Of a stretch of 64,000 nt of DNA, positions 22,095 through 33,596 are shown in pieces. The notes under the pieces were generated by a model. The model made no database searches. It was given only the letters and a program-made list of their open reading frames with translations, and had not been told where the DNA came from. The DNA lies in the NCBI GenBank assembly GCA_039621445.1, contig CP154955.1, positions 13,467,000 to 13,530,999 of the forward strand. The letters are read 5' to 3'. The DNA is from Euglena gracilis. Taxonomy: Eukaryota > Euglenida > Euglenophyceae > Euglenales. Each line of letters starts with the position of its first letter. Positions within the stretch are counted from its first letter, which is position 1. Position numbers and translations under genes: made by a program.

Positions 22095-23822
22095 GCGGAG
22101 GGTGAAGGGCGGAGGTTGGGGCCTGGCTGGGGGGAGGGGTGACACAACAGCTTTGTGCTGGGGGGGGGGGCAAGTTCGCATTTTCATTTTTTTTGCTTTT
22201 TTTGCTTTCATTCACGCACGTATTTATTCATTCAACGCCAATTGACCTCGCGTTGTGCCTCAGTTCGCTTTGCCATGGCAATCTGTTTCAGGAAAGTTGA
22301 AGTGGGAGGCTCTGAGGATCCCTTTGCGTCAGGATCACCCCTCCACCTTGATGGGGGTGGACCAGGTACTGGCTGGTCCGGGCCAGGTCATTTGCCACCC
22401 CAGTAGGTAGCACCACAGCGCAAGGGCGGGGGGACGGCAGCGGCCCTGGTCGTCCGGTTTCTACGGCTGTCGTCAGCTCGTTCCCCTTCTTCGCTGTTCG
22501 TCAGCTTGGGGGATCCCTCTACGCCTCACCCCAATACGCCAAGGCGATGGTATTTTTGTTTGCTCCTGTATTGGTTTTTCTGTTCATTTGCGCATGGCGA
22601 GCACTTTATGAGTTGAACTGCGCAGTTTTAGATTTTCCTTTTAATTCGTGAATTCTTCCAATGCCTTCCCAGCTCACTGGTCATTCGCTCCCCCCCCTCT
22701 CCCGTTGCCAACTGATCTGTTGATCATGTTGATTGCCCCCCTGATTGCACGGTATCAGTGGCAGATCTCTTTGAGCATGGGTAATCAGTTTCATGTCTTT
22801 TTTTGGGGGTTTTTTGTGGCACCAGACAGTATGGGCAGAAGCAGCGGGGATCAGTTGACCAGTATGGGCAGTTGACCAGTATGGAGCTTTGATCAGTATG
22901 GGGGTCAGACCTGGCAGATCAGTATGGGCAGATCATTGACCAGTTGGGGGCAGTGATCAGTTGCGGGATACCAGTTTGATGGCAGTGGATCACCCCCATG
23001 ATGGCAGTCCCAGGTGCCCCGCACCACCCCCCCCACCCCATGACCGGGTGGTCCAGCCACCCCCCCCAGGACCCCCGGCCCCGTCTCAACCGCAGACTAC
23101 CGGCGGCTTCTGTGTGTCCCCCCGCGTTGGGTGGTGGGGGGGGTTTGGACCATCTTTGGGGGTGGGGGGAGGGGTCAACGGGGGGGGCGTTTTTTTTTTT
23201 TTTTTGCAACGCCTGCGTGGATCTCATTCACGCCCCCGTTGTCCGTCACTCGTCGGCCCTGTGCACTCTGTTTCCGCCCGCCATATCTGTTGGTTTTTTT
23301 GTTGGTGTTGAGAGCTGTGCAAGATCAAGGGACAACCCGGGACCTCCGAAACCGACATCTCTTCGCCAAATATTTCACGTGCATGCCGTATCTGACCGCA
23401 GCACAAGAAATCTCGATACCTGGTGTGAAACGTGTCACACTTTTTTTTGGCGAGTGCGGGGTGCACGTTAGCTGGCCCACAGGGTGGCACTTTCAGGGGC
23501 AGGGGCTATTGGGGTCAAGTAACCCCCCAAATATAAAGCCCCCCCCCCTCCCAACTGGAACGCCCGCCGATGGTGCCATTCAGGAAAAAACGGAGGTACA
23601 CAACGAAATGTTGGTATAAAATTGGTATTTGACTGTAGTTGAAGGCCGCCGAAATTGGTACCGGCCACCCTAAAAAGTTTGATCCCCCAAATATAAAGCC
23701 CCCCCCCCCCCGCATGAGGTTCTTGAAATCCTGCCCAACATATAAAGCCGGGGTGGGGGGGGCTTTATATTTGGGGGGCTAACAATGTCTCAGGGCACGG
23801 CGGCTGCCCGCGCCCTTTCCCC

Positions 23823-23894
23823 ATCGGGGCGGTGGAGACGATTGTGTTCTGCCTCGTGACATACTGGATGTGTGCCTTCTCCCCCGTGGGCTCC
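23823..23894 (+). CDS. ABCG exon 15: TMD1 membrane helix
   Basis: Encodes IGAVETIVFCLVTYWMCAFS then PVGS. The pattern P-x-x-x-x-E-x-x-x-F-x-x-x-x-Y-W-M is diagnostic for PDR TMDs. Followed at 23895 by an intron starting GGCCAGGCACC. Confidence 0.93.
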
Positions 23895-24826
23895 GGCCAG
23901 GCACCTCCCAACGAAGCTCCCCCGAGTTTTCTGGCAATCACCCGTTCCGATGTTCTACACTTCCCCCCCCCCCCCCCCGGAAACTGTCCTGCCCAAAACA
24001 ACTTTTCACTGTCCTCTGTATTCACTGAGTTGTCCTCTTAAACCATGTTTCAAACCCATAAACCTGCTAGCTTATCCCTGGCACACACAAAATAATTGCT
24101 TTTTTTTTTCACTTTCTGTGTTGCTGGTGTGGAATGTTTTCGATTTTGACACTTTTTCCTTTCAAAAACTCTGGCGATTATTGTTTAAAATTAACCGTTT
24201 GTGACGTTTGAAAATTGTGTGGACATTATTTCAACGTGGTTATTTCCATGTTTTGATTCCTCCTTGGCTCTAGCTTGGCCCCTCGCCGACCACTCCTCCC
24301 AGAGACCTGTCTCCAATTTGCTCTCGCTGAGTTTTAATTCCTCTGTGGTCGGGGTTGCTACGGTTTGCATTTTAAGACGACGTTCCAACCTTGAAAATAA
24401 GCACGATAACTTCACACGTACTCTTTTGTCTTCACTTCACACATATCTTCACACACATGATGATTTTTTTTTGAGCGACTCATCGGTGTGACTCCATCGA
24501 CAAACACCACTTCCACATCCCCACCCGGGTTCTGTCATCGGGGGGGGGGTGTGCATGCAAATTCTTCAGCCGGACCCACCCCCCTGGAGTCCATCTAGCA
24601 GCACCCAGCTGGGCTCCCCCCCTGGGCAGCCCACCCACACCATTCGCCCCCCCCCCCCCAGGGGGGTCGAATGGTATGGGACCAGCCCGGCCGCTGGTAG
24701 GATCCACCTCCCTGGACCCCACCCCTGGGGGGGTCCAGCCAGCTTTTTTTTTTTTTTCCAGCCTGTCGGCTGGCCCCCCCAGGGGGTCTGTCGGAAATTG
24801 CCCCAGGGGGGGGGGTGCCTGGGCCC
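23895..24826 (+). other. intron 15 (932 bp): exact CAG+4 / CTG-8 intron with terminal inverted repeat
   Basis: Starts GGC-CAG and ends CTG-GGCCC. The first eight bases from CAG (CAGGCACC) are the perfect inverse of the last eight through CTG (GGTGCCTG). The join keeps phase 0 and gives FSPVGSDFFVF. The flanking octamers GCTCCGGC and GGCCCGAC agree at five of eight positions, as a decayed insertion duplication would. Confidence 0.85.
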
Positions 24827-24961
24827 GACTTCTTCGTCTTCACGTGCGTGGTGTTCCTCGTCAAGCTCGGCATGGTGGCGTTCTTCCGCCTGCTGGGGCT
24901 GATGTCCCCGACGGACGTCCTGGGGACGGGCCTTGCTGCCATCGCCATCCTGGCCGGCCTG
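24827..24961 (+). CDS. ABCG exon 16: TMD1 membrane helices
   Basis: Reads DFFVFTCVVFLVKLGMVAFF then RLLGLMSPTDVLGTGLAAIA and ILAGL, matching the PDR block F-F-x-F-x-L-x-x-F-x-x-x-x-x-x-x-x-F-R-L-x-A. It ends at CTG 24961, and the intron begins TGCCAG. Confidence 0.92.
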
Positions 24962-25052
24962 TGCCAGGGCACAGAATTTGCTGGCCGAGTTCAAAAAAAA
25001 TTGAATTTTCTGACCGCAACTTGGCTTGTTTTTTTGCTTGGAAGACCCCCAG

Positions 25053-25566
25053 CAGGGGTTTTCTTAAGCCGGAGGGTACCCTACCCCCGGGGGGGGGGTC
25101 CAGCCAGCCAGCAGCTCAAATCCAGCCAGCAGCCCAAATTCGGGCTGGGAGCCCCCCCCCCCCCCACTGGGAAGCTGTGATGAGGGGAAAAAATGCAGGC
25201 ATAGGTGAGCTGGGCAGCCCAGTTTGCTGGCCGGTCTGCGGCCGGCTGGCCTGACCTTCGCCGGCGGCCGGCTGGCCCAGCCTCCGGCCGGGCTGGACCC
25301 GACTTTATTTCACTCGACCCCCGGGGGGGGGCACAGCCCCCCAGCCTTGACCAAGCTCCATCCATCAAAATGCCGAAAATGGCAAAAATGTTTTAGAAAA
25401 TTTTGTTTTTCATCGACCCAGCCCAGCCCAGCCCCCTCCAACCCCGGACCCCCCCCCCCCCCCCCCCCCCTCTGCCCCCCGGGGGGGGGGCCCAGCCAGC
25501 AGCCTTTTTGCCAGCCGGAGGCTGGACCCCCCCCCCCCCCCCGGGGGGTCCTTAAGAAAACCCCTG
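25053..25566. mobile_element. MITE family A, copy 2 (hAT-like)
   Basis: Perfect 16-bp inverted repeat CAGGGGTTTTCTTAAG at 25053-25068 and its complement at 25551-25566. Perfect 8-bp target-site duplication ACCCCCAG at 25045-25052 and 25567-25574. The interior shares CAGCC-rich segments with the copies at 13.9, 55.1, 61.5 and 63.0 kb. It lies in intron 16. Confidence 0.93.
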
Positions 25567-25599
25567 ACCCCCAGGGGGGAGGGTTGGTGCGTGCGGTCG

Positions 25600-26110
25600 G
25601 GGGGGGGGGCACGCTTTTCTCTTTTTTTTAAGTTTTCTGATTTTGGAAAAATTTGTGCCTTTTTGCTTGCCGCTGCGTTTTTTTTCGTTTCCACCAGTAA
25701 TTCTTTTCGATTTGGAAAAACTCCACATTTTGGACCAAGTTTTTTGTTGATTTTCGGCATTTTTTTTGGCACTTTTTGTGTAGTTTTTTTTTTTGACCAA
25801 TGAACACCTTTTTTTTTTAGAACCAGCATGTTCCCAAAAACCAAGAATACATCAAAACATAAACATAACAAAATCTTGAATTTCGCATTTTTTTGCATAG
25901 TTTCTCTTTATCTGAATTTGCATTTTTTCACTGTTTTGTGTATCCTTTTTCGTGTTTTTTTTGTAAAATATGGTGAGAATGATTGTCCAAAACATGCACC
26001 GTGTTGCATAAAATATAAAGTTGCGTCATGAAAAAAATTCTCCCACTTTCCCCCAGAGCAGTTGAAAACTTTGTGTCTTCTCCAGCAGAAATCCTGAAGC
26101 ACTCCAGGGG
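25600..26110. repeat. dispersed AT-rich repeat H, copy 1
   Basis: T-rich segment with AACCAGCATGTTCCCAAAA, TTGTCCAAAACATGCACCG and CCAGCAGAAATCC. A second diverged copy lies at 45480-45935. Each directly follows a family A-like segment, so the two may form one composite unit. No coding content seen. Confidence 0.75.
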
Positions 26111-27018
26111 TCGCTGCCTGCACAGCTATCTAGCCCCCCCTTTTGCTGAGTCCAGCGGGAAATTGGTCAACAATGGGTCAACAAATTGGGGTGTTTTGTT
26201 GGCATACAAAATATGGTTTGAAAGGTATTTTTGGTTCGCTATCTTGCAACCAAGAAAGCCTTAAAGCCTACCAAAATTTCTGCCCACCAACTCCCAGCAT
26301 TTGAGGTGGTTCATGTCACTGACCTACCGGGGGGTTGAACCTGAATGGGAAAAACCCTTGTGGGGAAAGTTCTGGATGAAATTTTGTCCAGAATTTTCCC
26401 CCGCCATTTTAAGGACCCAACTAGCATTTTTTTTAAGCAAATTTAAGAATAATAGTTTTTTCTTCAGTGAACGCTCATAAAGTTTCTTTGGCGCTTCGCC
26501 ACGCTTTTTGGAATGCATCTTTGTTTCAAAACGTGAGTTAAAAGGTGTATTAAACATCCAAAATGAAAGAATGTGTTTTTTTGCTTTATTTTGCAATTTA
26601 GAGTTTTGCATTTCTCCAATTTTGAATGTTGGACTCAGGAAAATCTCGGGATTTTCATATGAATTCTCTTGTATCTCCTTGAAAATGTGGGTTTCCGAGA
26701 TTTTTCTGCCCAGCTCTTTTCTGGCTGTTTTACATAAGTGGGAGTCCAGAGTTCTTCCTGGCATTTTATGGATTCGTCCAATTTATTATTATTTATTATT
26801 TATTAATTTAAATTTTTTTATTATATTTTTACGGTTTTATTTTACAATTTATTTATCATTTTATTATCCAATATTTTTCCCGTCAGTCTAACCCCCCGAT
26901 ACTGAAGGCAGTTTCTTGCGTGCATTGTCCGAGCCAGTGCCATGGGGGAGGGTCAGGCTAGGCTAAGAACGCTGCCCTGCACTGCAACGGTCGCCTGGCA
27001 AGGCCGCGGCTGCTGCTG

Positions 27019-27073
27019 CTGCTGCACACGGGGTACGCCATCGGGCTGGAGGACATCAAGCCTTGGTGGGTGT
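27019..27073 (+). CDS. ABCG exon 17: TMD1 extracellular re-entry
   Basis: Encodes LLHTGYAIGLEDIKPWWV, matching G-F/Y-x-I-x-x-x-x-I-P-x-W-W. The start sits in a CTG run, so the number of leucines is uncertain by one or two. The end at 27073 is fixed by frame, and the intron begins GGGCAGGGGGG with CAG at +4. Confidence 0.88.
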
Positions 27074-27882
27074 GGGCAGGGGGGCCGGGGCGTTTGCCGT
27101 CCACCCTGGTCTCAGACCGCCATTCCCGACAGTCCCATTCAGGAATGAGAGGGGAGGGGCAGCGCTTGTTTACGGGAACCCGTGAACAAGTTCAGGTTCA
27201 CGGTTTTCTGTAAACCTCTATTTTTTACATGTTTACGGAAAACCGTGAACCTCTTCCACCGCACAACCTTTTTACAGGTCCCTGAACGTTCACGGGAACC
27301 CACATGGTCGCATCCTTCGAATCGGTTTTTTTTATAACCCAGGTCAGGGATGCGGGCACAACCGAATACCTTAGGGTTGACTTTTTAATTTGGAAGACCT
27401 CCTGAAAGGGCTGGTGTGGGTCTGAAAAAAAAATGGGTTCAAAATGTGGAGCTTTTTCAAGGCGACAATAATTCCCGGCAGAAATCAAAAAGTCGCCGGG
27501 GAAAAAAAACGCAACAGCAAGCAAAAAAAAACCACCGGAAATTTTTTCAAAATAAGAATGGCAACTGTGCTCCCACAAAGCAAATGCTGCGAAGAAGTTG
27601 CTGTTCCCTATTTTCCCGATATCAGACTTGCCCCAAGAAGGCTACCATTGCCTGAGATACTGTCGGGTCCTGCCTGAGATACTGTCGGGTCCTGCCTGAG
27701 ATACTGTCGGGTCCTGCCTGAGATACTGTCGGGTCCTGCCTGAGATACTGTCGGGGTCCCCTCACCACCCAACCTGTCCAATGACCATTACCCCGGGGGG
27801 GGGGGGTCGGCACACAGCGTACGTTAGCCGATGGTCGGGGACGTTTCAGCCTCAGCGTTGCCCTCCCCTCCCCCCTGGGGCC
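27074..27882 (+). other. intron 17 (809 bp): exact CAG+4 / CTG-8 intron
   Basis: GGGCAGGGGGG at the start and CCCCCCTGGGGCC at the end. Joining gives KPWWVWVYWINPLQYG, the exact spacing of the family motif W-W-x-W-x-Y-W-I-N-P. Ends are complementary (CAGGGGGG against CCCCCCTG). A 22-nt minisatellite lies inside at 27650-27752. Confidence 0.9.
27650..27752. repeat. 22-nt minisatellite in intron 17
   Basis: About five near-perfect tandem copies of a 22-nt unit made of CCTGAGATACTG followed by TCGGGTCCTG. No transcript or protein signal. Confidence 0.95.
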
Positions 27883-27975
27883 GGGTGTACTGGATCAACC
27901 CACTGCAGTACGGCCTCACGGCCATGACCCTCGCCGAGTTCCACTCCAACAGCTATACGGGGCTGAAAGACCCTG
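27883..27975 (+). CDS. ABCG exon 18: end of TMD1, Y-W-I-N-P block
   Basis: Reads VYWINPLQYGLTAMTLAEFH then SNSYTGLKDP. Y-W-x-N-P-x-x-Y-x-x-x-A-x-x-x-N-E-F is the standard PDR segment before the last large extracellular loop. The start is fixed by CTGGGGCC at 27875-27882. The 3' end is approximate. Confidence 0.9.
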
Positions 27976-28770
27976 CTGGGGTAGCTTCGTCGAACCTTCA
28001 CTTCGCACAGTGCCTTCAATTTCCGTCTCCAAAAAATTGACGTATATTTTGTATTGGTTTGTTTTCTTTTGCCTTCTCCTTCAGCCTATTACGCGAAATT
28101 CCACTGGCTGAGAAAATTTCCTCCTTTTTCAAGAATTTTTGATATCCAGACTTTTCATCAGTTTTCCCGTTTGGAATTTATTTTGCCAAGAAGTTCGCAT
28201 TTTTTTGAATTAAGGAGTTTTTCCACCACCCAAGTTGTGATTACTCACACTGATTTTTATTGATGCACCCAGATCCCAATGGTACCCAAAATTGAAACTT
28301 CTTTTCTGTCTTTTTTTCGGATGTTTTCGGGGGTCTATGTTTCCTCCCCTGCCTGCTTCATCCCATGGAACATCAGTGGATATTCAGACCGGCTTTTGGC
28401 TGCTGTTCAAATCACTTTCCCCCCCTAAACCACCAACCCACTGCCTTCAGATTCCTGTCTTCCACTTTCACACCCCCGGCAGGGTGGGGTTGCCCCGCCC
28501 TGCCGACCCGAGCGCTGGGACCACAGGTTCACTTAACGTCTGTGTGAACCCCGGAGGGGGGGCTGGGTGAGTTTTTGAAAACAGTGGGTGGCTGGGTGGG
28601 GCTGCTGGACCCCCCCCCCCCCCGAGGGTCGTGGGTGGGTAGGTATTTTTTATTAATAAAATATGAAAAATGCGTTTTATTGGTTTTTGAAAAAGTGGTG
28701 AGTGGGTTTTGGGCGCGGAGACAAGTGCCCCCCTTCCCCCCCCGGGGGGTCACCAAGTGAATCTGTGGCC

Positions 28771-28881
28771 GGGACGTGGGGCAACTACTACCTCACGCTG
28801 CGCAAGCTGAGCACGGACCAAGGGCGGATGTGGAGCAGCTTCGTCTTCCTCGTGGGCTTCCCCTTCGTCATCTTCGTCCTG
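28771..28881 (+). CDS. ABCG exon 19: last helix of TMD1
   Basis: Encodes GTWGNYYLTLRKLSTDQGRM then WSSFVFLVGFPFVIFVL, an amphipathic segment followed by a clear transmembrane helix. The start follows CTGTGGCC (CTG at -8, phase 0). The next intron begins GGCCAG. Confidence 0.87.
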
Positions 28882-28978
28882 GGCCAGAGGGACGCAGGGG
28901 GGGACAGCCCGTTGTCCCTCCGCACTGCCTCGACTGCGTGCCGTCGCCAAACGGATGGCCCGGATTGTCCATCCAAAC

Positions 28979-29650
28979 CATGTCACCGTGCCACACTGTG
29001 TCACTGTGTCACACTGTGTCATCGTGTCACACTGTGTTACCGTGTCACACTGTGTCATCGTGTCACACTGTGCCACCGTGTCACACTGTGCCACCGTGTC
29101 ACACTGTGTCATCGTGTCACACTGTGTCACTGTGTCACACTGTGTCATCGTGTCACACTGTGCCACCGTGTCACACTGTGCCATCGTGTCACACTGTGTT
29201 ACCGTGTCACACTGTGTCATCGTGTCACACTGTGTCACTGTGTCACACTGTGTCATCGTGTCACACTGTGTTACCGTGTCACACTGTGTCATCGTGTCAC
29301 ACTGTGTTACCGTGTCACACTGTGTCATCGAGTCACACTGTGTTACCGTGTCACACTGTGTCATCGTGTCACACTGTGTCACTGTGTCACACTGTGTCAT
29401 CGTGTCACACTGTGTTACCGTGTCACACTGTGTCATCGTGTCACACTGTGTCACTGTGTCACACTGTGTCATCGTGTCACACTGTGCCACCGTGTCACAC
29501 TGTGCCACCGTGTCACACTGTGTCATCGTGTCACACTGTGTCATCGTGTCACACTGTGTCACTGTGTCACACTGTGTCATCGTGTCACACTGTGCCACCG
29601 TGTCACACCGTGTCACTGTGTCACACTGTGTCATCGTGTCACACTGTGTC
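28979..29650. repeat. 18-nt minisatellite in intron 19
   Basis: About 37 copies of an 18-nt unit, GTGTCACACTGTGTCATC, with variants TTACC, CCACC and TCACT at the 3' end. The period is a multiple of three and the unit lacks stops in most frames, so long spurious ORFs with 6-residue repeats appear on both strands. Confidence 0.96.
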
Positions 29651-30590
29651 ATCTCAGCTGTACGTTTGCCTCTGTCTCTCATTTAAGGTCCCTACCCTAT
29701 GAAGGTGGTGTTGGATATACGCCCATTTCCCCGGCAATGGAAGGCCTCACCTGACCAATGCGTTGGTGGGAAGTCAGAATATAGAACGATCCCCCTGTTT
29801 GGGTTCTGTTGGATCCCCCCCCCCCCCCCGGGCAGCTGTCATGTGTGAGAACTTGCCAGGTCCCGCCCAGGAAACTTCCAGAACTGTCAAGGGTCCCCAA
29901 ACAGTCATCGCCCCCTGTGAGGGTGGAACATACCTGAGAAGTTGTCAAATATTGGCCCACTTTCCAGGTGACTTTTTTCTTGGAGGACTTTGCGCAATTG
30001 TCCCCCCCCCCCATGCCCTCCATATGCCAAAGAAATAGTAATTCCACCTCTGTGCATGCCAATTTGTCACGCTACTCAATTATCAATTGCGCTGGGGGAA
30101 GGAATGCAAAAATGCCAAAAATGTATTTCTTTTCGGAAATATTTTTTTTGTTACAAAAATCGATTCTATCTGTGACATCTGCATGGGTTGTAATGCTCAA
30201 AAGTGAGTGTTTCCACGGTTCGGAATGCCATCATTGATTCCCCTTTGCCCTCTGTGATGACCAGTGTTGTCGCTCCCCCTGTCCTGTCTGATTGGTCGTG
30301 CGACAATCCCCCCCCCCCTCTGGGGGGCAGGCAAGGCATTTTTCAGGATCCCAGGCCAACCAATCTGACAGTTGTTCCCGGGGTTGGGGTTCCACCAACC
30401 TTGGATGGACACTGCACTCTGTATCGGTACCTCCCCCCCCCCCCCCCCCCGGGAAAGTGTCATGCCCGAGAACCTGTCAGGGTCCCGCCCGGCAAACTGT
30501 CAGAGTGCCCGTTACTGGCCAACCTGTCAGTCTCTGAAGTTGCCAGGTCCCCCGCAACCAGCCCACCTGTCAGGTGAAAGTTTCTGGGGG

Positions 30591-30695
30591 GGGTACGTGT
30601 CGGGGGACTCGTGCGTCGCTCTGCGGCCCAACTGCCTGGCTCTGGCGTACGTCCGCTGGCCCGACCCCACCCCAACCCCGCCTCCGCCCTGGGGG
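30591..30695 (+). CDS. ABCG exon 20: TMD1-NBD2 linker
   Basis: Reads GYVSGDSCVALRPNCLALAY then VRWPDP and a proline-rich run. CTG at 30584-30586 precedes the start. With exon 19 the join gives FVLGYVSG, with a one-nucleotide slip inside a G repeat. The 3' end is taken before TGGCCAG (CAG at +5), joining to GGG-ATG at 32118. Confidence 0.72.
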
Positions 30696-30814
30696 TGGCC
30701 AGGGTATGTGCAGTGGGGGGCGGATGAACGGTGCAGTGCCCGGCTTCATGTTCCGTCAGAAGGTTCCATTTTGGTGTTGCACTTATTGCATGAAGACACA
30801 GCAAACCCATCAAA

Positions 30815-30849
<35 letters not shown>

Positions 30850-30885
30850 CATATAAATATGTGTGTGTGTATATGTACCCCCCCT

Positions 30886-31308
30886 CCCTTGTCCAACGAC
30901 CGGGCTTGTCCAACGACCCCCCCGTCAGAGATGATCTTTTCGTATACTATCTCGGGGAAATGAGACTTGATACTGTTCTTGCTTTTGATTTTGATTTGAT
31001 AAACTGTGGCACTTGATCACTGAATGCTTTTTGCTTGAACTGTTTTGAAGGGACAACATCATGTGTGCAATGATGGTCTTGTGGTAATTTGTTCCATCTT
31101 CCTTGAGTCAACATTATGCATGAGATTGGCGGCTATTGTCAGGCGCGAAGCGCCAAAAATTTCCAGCGAGACGCGCCGGAAATTCCCCCCTCCCCCTTGT
31201 CTAACGACCACCCCCCCCAGTCAGAGACGAACAGAGGCCAATTTAACGACCGGCCCCCCGGTCAGAGACGAACATTAGCGGTCGTTGGACAAGGGGGGGA
31301 GGTATGTG
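30886..31308. mobile_element. TA-flanked inverted-repeat element, family C-like (TTGTCCAACGACC type)
   Basis: Left end TACCCCCCCTCCC then TTGTCCAACGACC. The right end is the inverse: GGTCGTTGGACAA then GGGGGGGAGGTA. An internal, smaller version of the same inverted pair spans about 31186-31305. TA at each border suggests a Tc1/mariner-type target. No ORF of note. Confidence 0.65.
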
Positions 31309-32117
31309 TGTATATATATGTATATGCGTATATATTTGATACAGAAGGCATGGGGCCGACTGACCAGTGGATTCCATACGGGAAAATGATTGACGGTTGC
31401 TGTTGATGAATTTTTGTTGGAAAGGTATTAAAGTCATAGTCATATCCCCCCCCCAAAGAAATTGTCATGGCCGAGGAACTGTCAGTTCTCACACAGGAAA
31501 CTGTCAGAGCCCTCAGTACTGGGCGATCTGTCTGGCAACACTGTTGGGGGGGGGGCAGGCATGTACGTTCGCAAAGGAACTCATTCATTGGGCTCCGGTT
31601 TCAGCCATTTTAGACCCCTATGGGGAGGGGAAGGGTGTCAGTCAGGAGTGTCAGCCTGGGGGTCGTTAAGTGATGCCCTGCCTACACTGCACGGGGGGGG
31701 GGGGGGGTTTAGGAAACCCCAAAACCCTCTGGGGTGGGTGAGGGGTCCAACCCCCCCTTCCCGTCTTTCTGGGGGAGCCGGTTTTAAGGTCAAACTTTGC
31801 CCTCTGCGCCTTTGGCGGCGAAGGAATTTTCCGTTGCGAAAAGCCTCATGCTGGGTGGCAACCCTTCCCCCCAGGCCTTGCCGTACCCCCCCCCCCCAAT
31901 GGAAGCACGGGCGCTCATAGCGGACCGCCGCCTCTGGCGGCGGCGGCAGGGAGGTGCACAATTTTTATTGATTTCCTTTGGAAATCCCATCAAAATAGAG
32001 GGGGGGGGGTGCGCTTGCAGCGGACCGCGCGCGGGGGGTGCTTTTATTTGGTTTGTTTGGACCCGGCGCTTGTGGCGGCCCCGCGCTTCTTTCAGCGAGG
32101 TTTCCAGCCCTGGGGAG

Positions 32118-32282
32118 GGGATGGTGCGCTTTCGGCGGAGGCCAACCCCAGCCCTCCCGCCGGCGGCCCCCCTCCCCGCCGTGATGGAGCTGCAGCCGGA
32201 CCTCCCCGGCGACGAGGAGCAGCCCGCGGGCGAAGAGGCGCCGCTGCCCGTCGAGCCGTGCACGGTGGCGTGGCGGGGCGTG
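32118..32282 (+). CDS. ABCG exon 21: linker and first strand of NBD2
   Basis: Begins GMVRFRRRPTPALPPAAPLP, then an acidic PGDEEQPAGEEAPLPVEPCT, ending VAWRGV. The P-x-P/F-x-P-x-x-x-x-x-x-x-V pattern resembles the PDR NBD2 entry (L-P-F-x-P). The end at GTG 32282 is set by a 7-nt direct repeat GGGCGTG shared with exon 22, giving VAWRGVTYRPAVPGKKGK. Confidence 0.72.
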
Positions 32283-32586
32283 GCCGAGGGTTGATGTGAG
32301 GGGGTCTGGGTGTTGGCAAGGGGGGCTGGCACGTACGGGCCTGGACCTTCCCCACCCCCACCCGCCAAGGGAAGTCCAGACCGATCCCGAGGCTTCCCCC
32401 CAGCACTTCCTCAAGAGGCTCCAAACTTTCCCTCTGGCATGTTGTGCCAGAAATTTAGGCAATTTTGTCGAAATTTTGCCCAAGAGTGCCCAAAATTGCA
32501 TTTTTTGGACAATTTTTTTGGGGTGGCAATTTTTTCCCTATCTGGCATTTGGTACCTCAGTGCCTTCATATCGAACGTTGGGCGTG

Positions 32587-32639
32587 ACCTACCGCCCGGC
32601 AGTGCCTGGCAAGAAGGGCAAGCTGGGGCCCCAACTGTT
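32587..32639 (+). CDS. ABCG exon 22: NBD2 strand before the P-loop
   Basis: Encodes TYRPAVPGKKGKLGPQL. The spacing to the P-loop fits PDR NBD2 (V-x-Y-x-x-x-x-x...L-L-x-x-V-S-G). It ends with TT at 32639. The intron GGCCAG...CTGCCCGG has CAG at +4 and CTG at -8. Confidence 0.82.
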
Positions 32640-33523
32640 GGCCAGGGCGTGCCGCGAGGTCCCGCGCGCACTGTGCACAGCCAAAGTTGGAACCACTCAC
32701 ACACTGCACATGAAAGTTCCCCCCCGATGTTCAAATGAGTCCCCCACACGCCGTCAAATAATTTCAAGTCGCCTTGACCTCCCATCAGAAAATCTGAAAA
32801 TCTGGAAATCAGAAGAGAGCTTTCATTAAGAGCAAAGTCGATCCACTGCAGCTGCTGACCAGGATCACCATCACCAGGATCACTAGGTTCAGGGACTGAA
32901 GACTTAGCACATGTGACCGGTTTTCTATATTACCGTAGCGATTACACCCCACGTTAGCAACCCCTTGGCCAATGCAGACAGTCAGAGATATCATGGAGGA
33001 CCATGCAAATGAAAGTTTAGGATGCTACTGGTCGAACTGATTCCTCGGGGGAGGGGGTGATTTGGGGTTTCCATTTGCACCAAATCTGTATACCTCCTCC
33101 CCCCCTGTCTAAGCACCACCATTGTCCCAGCACCCACCCCCCGGTTCACCCATTTTCCCCAAGGGTTATCTTCCCAGGGAGGCTTATTGAGGGATTTCTC
33201 AAAAAATTAGAAAATTTTTGAGCTTCCAAAGACATTTGGTGAGACATTGTTGCTTTTGCGCCCAAACGCCTGTAAGTTCAACAGTGGAGCTCCAAAATCA
33301 GGTAAACTTTCCTTTTCGGCGCGATGCACCAGATGTTTTTTGCAGTCAAAATTTTCCCCTGAGACAAGGGGGGTTTAGTGCCTGCAAGGAGGTCATTGAC
33401 GGGGCAGCCTTCAGCCCCAATGATGCGGCATGCATCGTGGACGGATGCCCTTGTCTAGGACTTTAGGCCCTGCACACACACGTCAGGAGAGCCTGCTCCG
33501 CTGGGCCGGCCACCCCTGCCCGG
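32640..33523 (+). other. intron 22 (884 bp): exact CAG+4 / CTG-8 intron
   Basis: Starts GGC-CAG and ends CTG-CCCGG. Joining TT to G-AGC-GAC gives PQLLSDISGFARPGEL, the expected L-L-x-D-I-S-G-x-x-x-P-G motif, across a phase-2 junction. No GT-AG alternative gives this. Terminal complementarity is short (CAGGG/CCCTG type). Confidence 0.9.
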
Positions 33524-33596
33524 GAGCGACATCAGCGGGTTTGCCCGCCCTGGGGAGCTGACGCTAATCATCGGGGAGAACGGCTCGGGGAAGACG
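33524..33596 (+). CDS. ABCG exon 23: Walker A of NBD2
   Basis: Reads SDISGFARPGELTLIIGENG then SGKT. GENGSGKT is an intact P-loop. The 3' border lies inside a GACG repeat shared with exon 24 (33593-33596 and 34778-34781). Joining gives GSGKTLLLEVIGGRRT with correct spacing. This intron lacks CAG at +4 and is an exception, with GGGGCCCC at both ends. Confidence 0.92.

Noticed and set aside
22095-23822. GT-AG model for intron 14 (GAGG|GTGAAG ... CTCAG|GGCACGG)
   Set aside because: It is in frame but inserts about 12 residues into an invariant segment. The noncanonical join gives DIPIGAVETIVF with no gap. Kept as a possible alternative only.
28702-29754. ORFs of 243-350 codons on both strands with H-C-V-T-V-S or C-D-T-M-T-Q repeats
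   Set aside because: Produced by the 18-nt minisatellite. Only 28771-28881 at the 5' edge is supported as coding.
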